Source: Bacteroides intestinalis
Lineage (GTDB): Bacteria > Bacteroidota > Bacteroidia > Bacteroidales > Bacteroidaceae
Direction: 5' to 3'
Length of the DNA stretch: 64,000 nucleotides
Assembly: GCF_003464595.1 (NCBI RefSeq)
Contig: NZ_QRZF01000002.1
Span: 292,052 to 356,051 of the forward strand
Under the pieces are notes generated by a model. It did no database searches. It had not been told where the DNA came from and worked only from the letters and a program-made list of their open reading frames with translations. The position numbers were made by a program, and so were the translations under genes. Of this stretch, positions 32,465 through 40,611 are shown in pieces; the first letter of the stretch is position 1; each line of letters starts with the position of its first letter.

Positions 32465-32467
32465 TAT

Positions 32468-32740
32468 TTATGCTTGCCAGCGTTTCAATTTCGGAAACTC
32501 TTGCTTCATCATCGCAATAGCTTCTTCTTTAGTAACTTTCTGCTCCGAGTCTTTATTGAATTCTTCTACAAACTGGGCACAATGTTCTATCATTTCCTCC
32601 ATGGTGCAGTCTTGCGCGAATTTACCTTGCTGATAGCAGTAAGTGCAATAATCTGTGCTGAGGCTACCGTCAGCATTTGTTCCGCATGTTTCATCGGATG
32701 TGAGCGGCATTCCGCAACTTTGGCAAAATTTCATTTCCAT
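32468..32740 (-). CDS. Zinc ribbon domain protein
   Basis: 90 residues. MKFCQSCGMPLTSDETCGTN and YCTYCYQQGKFAQDCTMEEM give two CxxC pairs typical of the putative zinc ribbon family (PF12674 type), followed by a helical tail EEFNKDSEQKVTKEEAIAMM. Probably cytoplasmic and DNA/protein-binding, function unknown. Co-directional and nearly overlapping with the nitrous oxide-stimulated promoter family gene, with which it probably shares a transcript. Confidence 0.85.
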   Translation of the reverse strand: MEMKFCQSCGMPLTSDETCGTNADGSLSTDYCTYCYQQGKFAQDCTMEEMIEHCAQFVEEFNKDSEQKVTKEEAIAMMKQEFPKLKRWQA

Positions 32741-32766
32741 AATAATTTTGTTTTAATAATATTAAT

Positions 32767-33474
32767 TTATTGATTATATCTGGGAGATAAGCTTTTATAT
32801 TTTTCAAAGCCATTATCCTGACTTTTATAAATGATTGTATCGATAAAATAAAGATGCCCGTCATTTCCTACTAATACATTATTAGGAAGAGCATCGAATA
32901 TATCATAATTGCCATTTGAGAAAAATTCACCATCTAATTCAGAACTGAATCCCATTTTATTAAGCTCTTCTTCTATTTCGGGTTCAGTAGCTTCACGCAT
33001 AGCTACAATAAATGGTTGTGAAAGTACGGCACAAACTTTTTCGGCTTTATTATATGCAAAACCTATTAGCTTATAAGAACAATCTGGAAAATAAATGTTG
33101 TGAATCCTTATACGCTCAAAAAACTGAGAGAGATTGTCATCTGAGTAGCGAAAATCATTTAATTTGTAAACAGTAGTGTTATTCTCTATTGATAGATATA
33201 CTTCATTTTCAGATCCTCTATCAGAAAATATTCCTATTGTATTAATATCTTCTATCCAATACCCTCTGTCTCTTGCGAATCTTTCGAGGTTTGCAATCTG
33301 GACTCCCTTAACGACCGCTGTTCCCGCAATTGCTTGAATTGATTCAAGCACTCCTCGCGCGACATTGGATGCTTCCTCCAATAAGCAATGGATTTCATTT
33401 TCTTCGCTATGGCTTGGCGATGATATTGATTCAGTTTTTCCATATTGTTTGTTTTTATTATACATATAATGCAA
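32767..33474 (-). CDS. Polyvalent-kinase-like protein, probably a frameshifted remnant
   Basis: 235 residues as an open frame. From about residue 60 it resembles the polyvalent protein kinase-like domains of mobile-element proteins: ANLERFARDRGYWIEDINTI, then FDALPNNVLVGNDGHLYFID, where N-V-L and I-D could be the catalytic and metal-binding loop residues. The first 55 residues overlap another frame (33252-33443) that looks more protein-like. A frameshift near 33300 may therefore have joined or split the original gene. The DNA here is visibly more AT-rich than its neighbours, suggesting transfer. Assignment is tentative. Confidence 0.55.
   Translation of the reverse strand: MHYMYNKNKQYGKTESISSPSHSEENEIHCLLEEASNVARGVLESIQAIAGTAVVKGVQIANLERFARDRGYWIEDINTIGIFSDRGSENEVYLSIENNTTVYKLNDFRYSDDNLSQFFERIRIHNIYFPDCSYKLIGFAYNKAEKVCAVLSQPFIVAMREATEPEIEEELNKMGFSSELDGEFFSNGNYDIFDALPNNVLVGNDGHLYFIDTIIYKSQDNGFEKYKSLSPRYNQ
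33252..33443 (-). pseudogene. Overlapping frame that may be the true N-terminus of the kinase-like gene
   Basis: 63 residues: MEKLNQYHRQAIAKKMKSIA, then YWRKHPMSREECLNQFKQLR. This basic helical text looks like a real N-terminal region, whereas the competing frame over the same DNA does not. If the original gene began at 33443 and shifted by one base near 33300, it would have continued into the RFARDRGYWIED part of the downstream frame. Confidence 0.4.
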
Positions 33475-33500
33475 AGATACTGTTTTTGTTCTTTCCTTAA

Positions 33501-34256
33501 TTATCGTAGCAGCAATTTTTTCAGTAAACCTTCATTCAACAGGTGCACTGTTTCGAACTTTCCGTTATAGAATACAGCCCAATTATTAAAGATGCAAGGC
33601 AGTTGTTTAGCTTTCTCCAAAGTATCTATCTCTACCAACCGGAGAGGTATTTGATTGTTCTCGCAATAATTGTATATCTGTTCGATACAATTGGGAATAT
33701 AGGGACATTGCACACCGTAATAGATGGTCAGTTCTTTGCCCTCAATGCTCTGTTTCCGCACGTTTGATGTGAATTGCGGTTGGGTGGCGTCAAAGGAAAG
33801 GGCTAATAATTCATATTCGTCATTGATGGTATCCACTACTTTGAAGCCATATTTCAACATGAATTTCTTTTCTGATAAGAAAGGTTTCTTCTTTTTGGAA
33901 GAAAGGAGGCAGATGCCGGATTTTCCTTGCGCTTTTGCGTCGTCGATGCACGATTGTAACAATTCCTTTCCGTATCCCTTTCCTTTGTAACTGCCGGATA
34001 CCCACAGGCAATAGATATAGAAATAATTATCACCAGTTACGGGAACCCAAGCTTTTTCCAACGGGGCATACTCGATGAACACTTTTCCTTGCGCATCCAG
34101 TTTGCGGAAGACATGTCCTTCTTTGATACGCTCTGCCAGCCAGTTGCGTTTATCGTTTACGCCGGTCTGGTGTTTTTTGTCTGCAATGGCGCAACATAGG
34201 TGTTCGCTCATTACGTTCTCAGGGGTCAGTGTGATGAATGCCATACTTTTATCCAT
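33501..34256 (-). CDS. GNAT acetyltransferase with YoaP-like C-terminal domain
   Basis: 251 residues. The N-terminal GNAT has YCLWVSGSYKGKGYGKELLQ (motif A, KGKGYG near 101) and FMLKYGFKVVDTINDEYELL. From residue 160 a second domain, IYYGVQCPYIPNCIEQIYNY then ENNQIPLRLVEIDTLEKAKQ and FNNWAVFYNGKFETVHLLNE, is the YoaP-like thioredoxin-fold module with a CPYIPNC pair. The start may be MDKSM (34256), overlapping the next gene by 8 bases, or MAFITL at 34244. Substrate unknown. Confidence 0.85.
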   Translation of the reverse strand: MDKSMAFITLTPENVMSEHLCCAIADKKHQTGVNDKRNWLAERIKEGHVFRKLDAQGKVFIEYAPLEKAWVPVTGDNYFYIYCLWVSGSYKGKGYGKELLQSCIDDAKAQGKSGICLLSSKKKKPFLSEKKFMLKYGFKVVDTINDEYELLALSFDATQPQFTSNVRKQSIEGKELTIYYGVQCPYIPNCIEQIYNYCENNQIPLRLVEIDTLEKAKQLPCIFNNWAVFYNGKFETVHLLNEGLLKKLLLR

Positions 34257-34701
34257 TCTTGCTAATTTTGAGATAAACCATATCTTTCAGAAGCTTTCCA
34301 TCTTCATACATGGGATGATCGTAGTTGTCAGTAAAAAAGTTGGGTATGCGGTGCGAGTAGGTAAATCCGCATTGTTTGTAGAAATCCTCTGTGTACGTAT
34401 CTTCTGCCGTACCTACCAATAGCGTATGATAACGATCTTTGTAGTGCTCCAATAGAAATTCTATCAGCCGTTTTCCATATCCTTTTCGTTGGTAGTGGGG
34501 ATAAGTGGCGATGTTCTTGATTTCATAGACTCCGTTTCCTTCATCTGTTATCACACACGCCGCCTTTAAGTCGCCGTCGTAGAGAGCGTACATTTCTCCC
34601 CGTTCCAGGTAGAGATCTATCATGGACTCTTGTTCGTCGGCAAGTAGCAGTAGTTCGAGGAACTCCTTTTTGTTCTTTAAAATAGGGACGATGTTTACCA
34701 T
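34249..34701 (-). CDS. GNAT family N-acetyltransferase
   Basis: 150 residues. ATYPHYQRKGYGKRLIEFLL is motif A (QRKGYG near 75), and EDTYTEDFYKQCGFTYSHRI with NFFTDNYDHPMYEDGKLLKD is the conserved C-terminal part of the YhbS/YjcF-like group. It is transcribed ahead of the GNAT-YoaP gene with overlapping ends, so two acetyltransferases are made from one message. Substrate is not predictable. Confidence 0.87.
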   Translation of the reverse strand: MVNIVPILKNKKEFLELLLLADEQESMIDLYLERGEMYALYDGDLKAACVITDEGNGVYEIKNIATYPHYQRKGYGKRLIEFLLEHYKDRYHTLLVGTAEDTYTEDFYKQCGFTYSHRIPNFFTDNYDHPMYEDGKLLKDMVYLKISKNG

Positions 34702-34902
34702 TCGTATAGATTTAATTGTTCTTGAATCACCTCAAAGGTAGGCAATTGATATGAGAAAGACAAATTCTGCTACCAAGATGAAAAACATTATTCCGAAATT
34801 TGCTACTTATAATTAATTTCTGTTCTTTCGTATAGGAATTTATGGTTGCCCGATAATGGTCTATGCTTTTTAGTGAGAGCGAGTTTTCCAAGTCAATTCA
34901 TT

Positions 34903-34910
34903 GGGGGGGG
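34903..34910. repeat. Eight-G homopolymer tract
   Basis: Eight consecutive G residues (34903-34910) stand in an otherwise AT-rich gap. Such tracts can vary in length by slipped-strand pairing. The surrounding gap, 34702-35151, has no gene and the tract is not inside a recognisable promoter. Confidence 0.6.
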
Positions 34911-34971
34911 ATAAGATTAAAAGTAGTCAACCTATGTAAGAAGGCTATGTGCTCAATATCAGTAGATTATG

Positions 34972-35096
34972 GTTCTCGATTATTCTCGCTATATTGAGAA
35001 TCTTTTCTTACCGTGATGAGTATTTATTCTCATCGCATTGAGAAGTTCTTCTCATCGTATTGAGAATACTTTCTCTTTATGTTGAGAAAATCTTCA
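34972..35096. repeat. Array of about 22-base palindromic boxes (TTGAGAA...TTCTCAT)
   Basis: Five to six degenerate units of 22-23 bases repeat through 34972-35096; the clearest read CGCATTGAGAAGTTCTTCTC and CGTATTGAGAATACTTTCTC. Each unit is a small imperfect palindrome. The array ends 56 bases before the MGMT-family start codon and may act as an operator array or an extended RNA structure. Confidence 0.65.
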
Positions 35097-35151
35097 TTAT
35101 AGGCATCCTGTTTCCGACTGATAAGTATTGTATTGCAAAGTAATATAGGTT

Positions 35152-35469
35152 ATGGATAAAACATCCTTTGGAGAAGAAGTATATAGCGTTGTCGCCTCTA
35201 TCCCTCCGGGACGTGTGCTGACGTATGGACAGATTGCTTATCTTATAGGTAAGCCCCAGTGTTCACGTATGGTGGGGCAGGCCATGCATAACGCACCTGA
35301 GGAACAAAATCTGCCTTGCCACCGGGTAGTGAATAGTCAGGGACGACTGGCCCCTTTCTGGCCCGAACAACGGGAGTTGCTGGAAAAAGAGGGTACCGTC
35401 TTTAAGAAGAACGGATGCGTAGATATCAAAGCATCCGGTTGGGAAATACTGAAGGAGGTTATTTCTTAG
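35152..35469 (+). CDS. MGMT-family protein (O6-alkylguanine alkyltransferase-like)
   Basis: 105 residues, a single C-terminal-type MGMT domain. GEEVYSVVASIPPGRVLTYG, RMVGQAMHNAPEEQNLPCHR and VVNSQGRLAPF match the fold, and the active-site PCHRV cysteine is kept, unlike alkyltransferase-like Atl proteins that have Trp. It lacks the N-terminal domain of Ogt. It may repair O6-alkylguanine directly or flag it for other repair. Its 3' end overlaps the convergent MFS gene by 11 bases. Confidence 0.9.
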   Translation: MDKTSFGEEVYSVVASIPPGRVLTYGQIAYLIGKPQCSRMVGQAMHNAPEEQNLPCHRVVNSQGRLAPFWPEQRELLEKEGTVFKKNGCVDIKASGWEILKEVIS

Positions 35470-36634
35470 CGAATATATTGATGAGCAGCGAACAACTTGT
35501 CAGCAAGATACCTGTTCCCACCACTCCCGTCCAGCCGAACCATTGCCAGAAGGTTCCGGCAAGGAAAGTTCCGGTGGAACCGCCAATGAAATAGGTAGTC
35601 ATGAAAATAGTATTGATGCGATTGGATGCTTGCGGACAAAGGGCAAACGCACTTGTCTGATTGCTGAGCTGGATGCATTGCATACCTATATCTATCAACA
35701 GAATACCGGCTATGATACCTGCATAACTATATTGTCCCGCATAGAGCACTATCCATGCGCTGATTATCAGCGAACATCCTATATAAGTAAGCCGTTTCAC
35801 CCCGACCGTATTGATGAATCTTCCGATGGAAGAAGCGGTCAGTGCCCCGGCTATGCCGCAAAGTCCCAACATTCCTATGATATTGTTTCCCGCAAAGAAA
35901 GGCGCCTGTTCCATCTTGAAAGCCAGACAACTCCACATGGCAAGGAACGATCCGAACGAGAAACCTGCACGCAACGAAGCTATGCGGAGTTGGGGATACT
36001 TCTTGACGATGGAAAACAAGGATTTCATCAGTCCGGCATAACTTCCCTGATAATTGGAAGGAAGGTCCGGGAGTATCCTTATTATGATAAGCAAACAAAC
36101 GACCATCAATCCCGCGGCAATGAAGTAGATAAACCGCCAGCCCATGTATTCGCCTACAATGCCGCTTACTACACGCGAAGCAAGAATACCCGTCAGTAGT
36201 CCCGAAAGGATAATACCTACGTTCTTTCCTTTGGTTTCGGGAGTGGAATATTGTGCCGCAAGGGGCATGAATATCTGGGGTATAACCGAACAGGCACCCG
36301 TCAGCAGAGAAGCGAACAGTATCAGGTGGATATTGGGAGCTAAAGCAATGGTGAGCAGTGAGACTACCAGAATGGAAATATTTACGAGGATAATATTTCT
36401 TCTGCGGTATAAATCGCCCAGCGGAATGATGAACAATAGTCCGATGGCATATCCTATCTGCGAGCACATGGCTATCAGATTGGCGGTGAACTCACTGATG
36501 TTCAGGTCACGGCTGATACGGTTCAGTAGTGGTTGGTTGTAGTATATGTTGGCTACCGTTACGCCTGAGATGATGGCCAGCGTCCAAAGCAGGGACGAGG
36601 GTACTCCTTGATTTTCTTTTAGTTCCAATTTCAT
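35459..36634 (-). CDS. MFS transporter
   Basis: 391 residues with 12 predicted membrane helices. Conserved loop 2-3 sequence IGLLFIIPLGDLYRRRNIIL (GDLYRRR motif A, near residue 72) and duplicated MFS halves are visible. It resembles sugar/drug efflux-type members with a short N-terminus (MKLELKENQGVPSSLLWTLA). Substrate cannot be named. Convergent with the MGMT gene; the gene upstream on this strand is an HD-domain protein. Confidence 0.88.
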   Translation of the reverse strand: MKLELKENQGVPSSLLWTLAIISGVTVANIYYNQPLLNRISRDLNISEFTANLIAMCSQIGYAIGLLFIIPLGDLYRRRNIILVNISILVVSLLTIALAPNIHLILFASLLTGACSVIPQIFMPLAAQYSTPETKGKNVGIILSGLLTGILASRVVSGIVGEYMGWRFIYFIAAGLMVVCLLIIIRILPDLPSNYQGSYAGLMKSLFSIVKKYPQLRIASLRAGFSFGSFLAMWSCLAFKMEQAPFFAGNNIIGMLGLCGIAGALTASSIGRFINTVGVKRLTYIGCSLIISAWIVLYAGQYSYAGIIAGILLIDIGMQCIQLSNQTSAFALCPQASNRINTIFMTTYFIGGSTGTFLAGTFWQWFGWTGVVGTGILLTSCSLLINIFAKK

Positions 36635-36678
36635 GCCGCAAAGGTAGTAATTTCATGAAAAAGAAGCATGCACAATGA

Positions 36679-37122
36679 TCAATGATTCATATACAGGGGC
36701 ATCAGGCGATGGTAGGCTTTCAGATATTTCTTGAGTCTGGTGACTTCTTTTTCTCCAATGCAGGGCATGCGGCGCACATCCATATTATCCGTCAGGTCAT
36801 GAATCTTAACGGCAACGGCTATGGGATTGGAGGCGCATCTTTCGACGTATTCTTCGTAATCTTCCTCATCGGAGGTCTTTGTGACACACCGCACGGCTTC
36901 AATGATTTCGGCAGAGAATCCTTCCTTTTCCAGGTCTTCGAACGTCCATTCCGTATCTTCTACAACGTCGTGTAGAATACCGACAATCCTTTCTTTCAGA
37001 TTCCGTCCCATATTCATTACGCGGATGGGATGATGCAGATATTCCTGTCCGTATTTGTCTTTTTGTCCTTTGTGGGCTTCGGTAGCAATAGCGATGGCAT
37101 GTGAGAGAAGATGATTGTCCAT
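36679..37122 (-). CDS. HD-domain phosphohydrolase (RelA/SpoT-hydrolase-like)
   Basis: 147 residues. SHAIAIATEAHKGQKDKYGQ, YLHHPIRVMNMGRNL and GILHDVVEDTEWTFEDLEKE are the HD hydrolase motifs (HH near 32, HD near 51), and AVAVKIHDLTDNMDVRRMPC carries the downstream Asp. It is only the hydrolase-like part of RelA/SpoT, with no synthetase domain. It may remove a phosphate from ppGpp-like or nucleotide substrates, but this is inferred. Confidence 0.85.
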   Translation of the reverse strand: MDNHLLSHAIAIATEAHKGQKDKYGQEYLHHPIRVMNMGRNLKERIVGILHDVVEDTEWTFEDLEKEGFSAEIIEAVRCVTKTSDEEDYEEYVERCASNPIAVAVKIHDLTDNMDVRRMPCIGEKEVTRLKKYLKAYHRLMPLYMNH

Positions 37123-37229
37123 AAGATTTTTTTTAGAATTGTTCGATACAAAGTTACTGAAATCTGTTATTAAATATAAGAGAGGCTTATTATTAAAATT
37201 GTATATTAACCCAATAATTGAAACAGATT

Positions 37230-37532
37230 ATGAATATAGAACATTTTCCGGAGAAAAAAGTTTTTCAGACCGTAGTCGATGGAGAGACTGCCCGCCTGAT
37301 GTATCATGTAGCTGACGGTGCTTTGGATGTGCGCCACACGATTGTACCCAGTGAAATAGGTGGTAGGGGAATTGCCTCTGCTTTAGTAAAGGCAGCCTAT
37401 GATTATGCATTGGCTAATGAACTGGTACCTGTGGCTACCTGTTCCTATGCCGTGAAGTGGCTGGAAAGGCATCCTGAATATAATGGAAAGACGGGAAAGG
37501 ATTATGCGGGGGAGGGGACTTGTGCATTATAG
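37230..37532 (+). CDS. Small GNAT-like N-acetyltransferase (YjdJ type)
   Basis: 100 residues from ATG 37230 (MNIEHFPEKKVFQTVVDGET). The compact GNAT-fold family signature is FQTVVDGETARLMYHVADGA, HTIVPSEIGGRGIASALVKA (motif A, GGRGIA) and YAVKWLERHPEYN near the C-terminus. These minimal proteins bind acetyl-CoA; substrates are unknown. A hairpin terminator follows about 20 bases after the stop. Confidence 0.9.
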   Translation: MNIEHFPEKKVFQTVVDGETARLMYHVADGALDVRHTIVPSEIGGRGIASALVKAAYDYALANELVPVATCSYAVKWLERHPEYNGKTGKDYAGEGTCAL

Positions 37533-37551
37533 AAACTCCTTAAAACTTTGG

Positions 37552-37580
37552 GCAGCCATATATTATCTATATATGACTGC
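37552..37580. terminator. Hairpin terminator, left copy of a duplicated region
   Basis: GCAG-c-CATATAT (37552-37563) pairs with ATATATG-a-CTGC (37569-37580). The equivalent hairpin at 40571-40603 has the same layout with GTAG/CTAC in place of GCAG/CTGC, so the stem is conserved by compensating changes. Confidence 0.7.
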
Positions 37581-37590
37581 TCAAAGTTTA

Positions 37591-37709
37591 TTCACTTAAT
37601 TATTCTGATTGATAAGGTTTATCACAACCTTTACCATTATATCTTTTTCTTCTGTTCTGCTTTCTGCAATCATTAATGTAAGAGCGACTAATGTATTGTT
37701 GCTTATTAA
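37591..37709. repeat. 119-base direct repeat, left copy
   Basis: Matches 40612-40730 at a constant offset of 3021 bases with two mismatches. It holds the last codons and stop of the RhuM-Doc gene. Similarity fades into the terminator hairpin on the left and stops abruptly at 37710 on the right. Confidence 0.85.
37596..37709 (-). pseudogene. 3' fragment of a RhuM-Doc gene
   Basis: This stretch encodes the same C-terminal 37 residues as the intact gene ending at 40617 (including LVALTLMIAESRTEEKDIMV then KVVINLINQNN) and its stop, but everything upstream is replaced by the AraC gene. It is the left scar of an insertion or duplication event. Confidence 0.8.
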
Positions 37710-38557
37710 TTTTTCTCTCTGTATTCTTTAGGTGACAAACCTGTAATTCTTTTAAAATATTTCCCAAAGAATGATTGGGAGGGAAAATTTAGTTCATCAC
37801 TAATTTGTTGTATCGTCAGGTTGGTAGATTTAAGGAGCGCTTTGGCTTCTAATGTAACATAGTCATCAATCCATTCCGCAGCAGTTTTCCCACTGACACG
37901 CTTTATAATGGTTGATAAATAGCCTGCGGATAAATGTAGTCTGTCCGCATAATAAAGTACCTTTCTTTCTTTTCTGTAGAACAATTGGACTTCCTTTGAA
38001 AAGTTATCCATTAATGCTTCATCGTTTGATAGTATCTTATTTTTCGATATTTCATGAAAATAGTATCCCATGCCATAAAAGAAAGCGCAGGTTAAATGCC
38101 TGATAACATCTAACTGGTAGGGATGTTTATTCTCTATAACTTTACGAACCATTGTACAATAAGAAATCATGGCTTCAAGTTGCCCGGATTGCAAATCTAG
38201 AACGGGGTTATCTTGTAGCAGCATATAAGTCTGAAAATTATAGGGTAATCCTAAGCTATTGATAAAGTCGTTAGACATAAAAATACAAATCCCTTTAAAA
38301 TCGTCACTTATAGATATCTGCTCCAGGATTTGCCCCGATACGTTGATTGACATTTTTGAACTACTCATGTGATGGGGTAGCAAGTTTATTTTCCCGATGC
38401 TTTCCCCTTGAAGGCAGATACAACAAATGTACATATCTATTTTGAATGGATGATTTGATAAGTCATTGCCGGCTACGTCAAAAATATAAAAATCATCATT
38501 CACACATAAGAACCGTCCCTTGTTTTGTATTTCAGCCCGCAGGTTTAGTGTATTCAT
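37706..38557 (-). CDS. AraC family transcriptional regulator
   Basis: 283 residues from ATG 38557. The C-terminal 100 residues form the double helix-turn-helix: RKVLYYADRLHLSAGYLSTI, IKRVSGKTAAEWIDDYVTLE, ALLKSTNLTIQQISDELNFP and FFGKYFKRITGLSPKEYREK. The N-terminal 180 residues form a sensing domain of unknown ligand. It is divergent from the outer-membrane protein genes starting at 38711, which it probably controls. Its last codon and stop lie on the junction with the duplicated RhuM-Doc 3' fragment, so the gene came in with the cassette. Confidence 0.92.
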   Translation of the reverse strand: MNTLNLRAEIQNKGRFLCVNDDFYIFDVAGNDLSNHPFKIDMYICCICLQGESIGKINLLPHHMSSSKMSINVSGQILEQISISDDFKGICIFMSNDFINSLGLPYNFQTYMLLQDNPVLDLQSGQLEAMISYCTMVRKVIENKHPYQLDVIRHLTCAFFYGMGYYFHEISKNKILSNDEALMDNFSKEVQLFYRKERKVLYYADRLHLSAGYLSTIIKRVSGKTAAEWIDDYVTLEAKALLKSTNLTIQQISDELNFPSQSFFGKYFKRITGLSPKEYREKN

Positions 38558-38659
38558 TTTATTTGCAAAATTAAAGATTCGGACACAAAAATAGGGCAAT
38601 TTTATCACAAGTGAAATGATTATTGAAAGTTTCGTCCAATATCGTCAATGAAATGACCT

Positions 38660-38689
38660 TTTGGCACTGTGTGGCTTTACCTACTTTTG
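38660..38689 (+). promoter_or_regulatory. Promoter of the outer-membrane protein pair
   Basis: TTTG at 38660-38663 and TACTTTTG at 38682-38689 (18-base spacer) fit the Bacteroidetes consensus. The ATG is 21 bases downstream. The divergent AraC gene starts 124 bases to the left, leaving room for operators. Confidence 0.65.
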
Positions 38690-38710
38690 CGGCATCAAAA
38701 AAACATTAAT

Positions 38711-39388
38711 ATGAAGAAAAAGTATTTTATTATCTTATTATTAGCCGTAGGTTGTATGAGTGCTCTGAAAGCACAACCTCTAAGTGTAGTCAAAAAAGAT
38801 ACAGAGTCCTCGAAAGAGCAAAAAATCATCTTTACAGGCGGTCCGATTTTAGAAATGAACGTATCTAATTTTATCCATTCGGGTATTGGGGATAGCAAGA
38901 GCAAGATGAAGTTTGGCTTCAGTACCGGTGGATTCTTGAATTTAGGTATTTCAAAATCTTTTTCCGTACAGGGAGAAATGCTATTTCATTACAAAACTTC
39001 TGATTTTGAATGGAGTAGCCAAACAGGTGAGTACCGTTATTGGGGAATGGAGATTCCTGTTTATGCTATGTATCATTATTGTTTCTCGAAGGGTAACCGT
39101 CTACACATTGGTATAGGACCTTATACGGAATTTGGTTTGGGAGCATCATTCAAGTACGGCGGAATCAAACAAGACCTTTACGAAAAAGACAGCGCTACAG
39201 GATTGCCTGCTTTATGCGATTCAAATACAGGTTTCGGTATTAAGTTAGGCTATGAGTTTGTTTCAGGATTTCAGATTAATGCCACTTATAAGGCGAGCAT
39301 AACCAATCTGCTCGACGAGAATAGCAGTAGGATAAAAATGCATCCTCAAACATTCAGTATTGGAATTGCCTATCGGTTTGCAAAGTAA
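38711..39388 (+). CDS. Outer-membrane beta-barrel protein (PorT-like)
   Basis: 225 residues from ATG 38711, giving the signal peptide KKKYFIILLLAVGCMSALKA. The mature part alternates as in an eight- to ten-strand barrel, with KIIFTGGPILEMNVSNFIHS, GFSTGGFLNLGISKSFSVQG and a final strand TFSIGIAYRFAK ending in the aromatic residue needed for Bam insertion. It fits the PF13568-like porin/PorT family. Four bases separate it from the next membrane protein gene, and both are likely controlled by the AraC regulator. Confidence 0.85.
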   Translation: MKKKYFIILLLAVGCMSALKAQPLSVVKKDTESSKEQKIIFTGGPILEMNVSNFIHSGIGDSKSKMKFGFSTGGFLNLGISKSFSVQGEMLFHYKTSDFEWSSQTGEYRYWGMEIPVYAMYHYCFSKGNRLHIGIGPYTEFGLGASFKYGGIKQDLYEKDSATGLPALCDSNTGFGIKLGYEFVSGFQINATYKASITNLLDENSSRIKMHPQTFSIGIAYRFAK

Positions 39389-39392
39389 AAGT

Positions 39393-40541
39393 ATGACGAA
39401 TATGAATATAAAACACTCTGTTTTTAGCACAATTATCCTTTTTGTTTTTGTAACAAACGTTCTTGGCCAGTCAGACTCGATACAAGAGAAAGGATTAAAG
39501 AAATACTGGAATAGCCTTTTTCATGGTAATATAGACAGAACATTCGAGAAAAAAATGGATATGAGTTTTGTGGTAGCTCCTTGTTATACAAAAGAAGGGA
39601 GTTTTGGCATCGGGGGAGCTGCAACTGCATTGTACCGTTTAGATCGTAAGGATTCTATTATGCAACCTTCTGACATATCATTATCCGGAAGTGCAACGAT
39701 TTATGGATTTTATGGGATTACCATAAAAGGAAACAATCACTTCAAAGGAAATAAAGCCCGTTTAAGTTATCGCCTGCAATTTCAGCATAAGACATTGGAT
39801 TTCTGGGGGATTACATATGATGCCTGTAATGTGAATCCTATTTCCGAATATACCAAACGACTCGTCAATTGGGAGTCGGATTATGTTTATAAACTCACCA
39901 AGAATATTCATGTAGGTGCAGCTCTCAATATAAAATATGCCGATTTGGCCAAAATGGCTAATCCGGCTTATTTAGAAGGGCAGAGAAAAGCCTACTTTTT
40001 TACAGGTCTTGGAGTGTCCATTCAATATGATACACGGGATTTTATTTTAAATCCTAAACGTGGTATTTATTTTATGGCAAGAGAGATTTTCTATCCGGAT
40101 TTTATGAGTTCTTACCATAAGACTCTATTTAATACTACTATGATTTTCGATGCTTATAATCGTATGTGGAGTGGCAGTGTTCTCGCATTCGACCTCTACG
40201 GACAATTTAATAATCAATATACTCCGTGGCCATTAAGGGAAGAATTGGGAAGTGGAGATAGTAGGATGCGTGGTTACTATGGCGGTCGTTATATAGATTG
40301 TAACCAAATGACGGCGCAATTGGAATTGAGGCAGCATATTTATAGTCGCATTGGTTGTGTAGCATGGATGGGTTGTGGAACTGTGTTTCCATCTTTTGAT
40401 AAATTAAAAGTGGAACACATTTTACCTAATTATGGTATAGGTTTGCGGATTGAGTTCAAACATAATGTAAATGTACGTATTGATTATGGCTTCGGTAAAG
40501 ATACTGCTGGATTTTTATTTCAGTTTGCAGAAGCATTCTGA
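39393..40541 (+). CDS. BamA/TamA-type outer-membrane protein without POTRA domains
   Basis: About 382 residues from ATG 39393; the ATG at 39402 is an alternative. A signal peptide (FSTIILFVFVTNVLGQ) is followed directly by a surface-antigen-type barrel: MSFVVAPCYTKEGSFGIGGA, SIQYDTRDFILNPKRGIYFM (the R-D-x-x-x-P-x-x-G motif, about 215-234), RMRGYYGGRYIDCNQMTAQL with the RGY motif, and a final YGFGKDTAGFLFQFAEAF strand. No POTRA repeats are present, so it is unlikely to be an assembly factor for other barrels. Role unknown. Confidence 0.85.
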   Translation: MTNMNIKHSVFSTIILFVFVTNVLGQSDSIQEKGLKKYWNSLFHGNIDRTFEKKMDMSFVVAPCYTKEGSFGIGGAATALYRLDRKDSIMQPSDISLSGSATIYGFYGITIKGNNHFKGNKARLSYRLQFQHKTLDFWGITYDACNVNPISEYTKRLVNWESDYVYKLTKNIHVGAALNIKYADLAKMANPAYLEGQRKAYFFTGLGVSIQYDTRDFILNPKRGIYFMAREIFYPDFMSSYHKTLFNTTMIFDAYNRMWSGSVLAFDLYGQFNNQYTPWPLREELGSGDSRMRGYYGGRYIDCNQMTAQLELRQHIYSRIGCVAWMGCGTVFPSFDKLKVEHILPNYGIGLRIEFKHNVNVRIDYGFGKDTAGFLFQFAEAF

Positions 40542-40570
40542 AAATGTATGTTTGGAAAAATAGAAACATT

Positions 40571-40603
40571 GAGTAGTCCATATATTATCTATTGTGACTA
40601 CTC
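40571..40603. terminator. Hairpin terminator, right copy
   Basis: GAGTAGTC (40571-40578) pairs with GACTACTC (40596-40603); it lies between the convergent BamA-like and RhuM-Doc genes. It corresponds to the hairpin at 37552-37580. Confidence 0.75.
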
Positions 40604-40611
40604 AAATTTTA

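Noticed and set aside
34972..35096. CRISPR array
   Set aside because: The units are contiguous and degenerate with no spacers.
35543..36467. Long frames on both strands overlapping the MFS gene
   Set aside because: Only the 391-residue frame has membrane helices and the GDLYRRR motif; the others are His/Arg/Ser-rich shadows.
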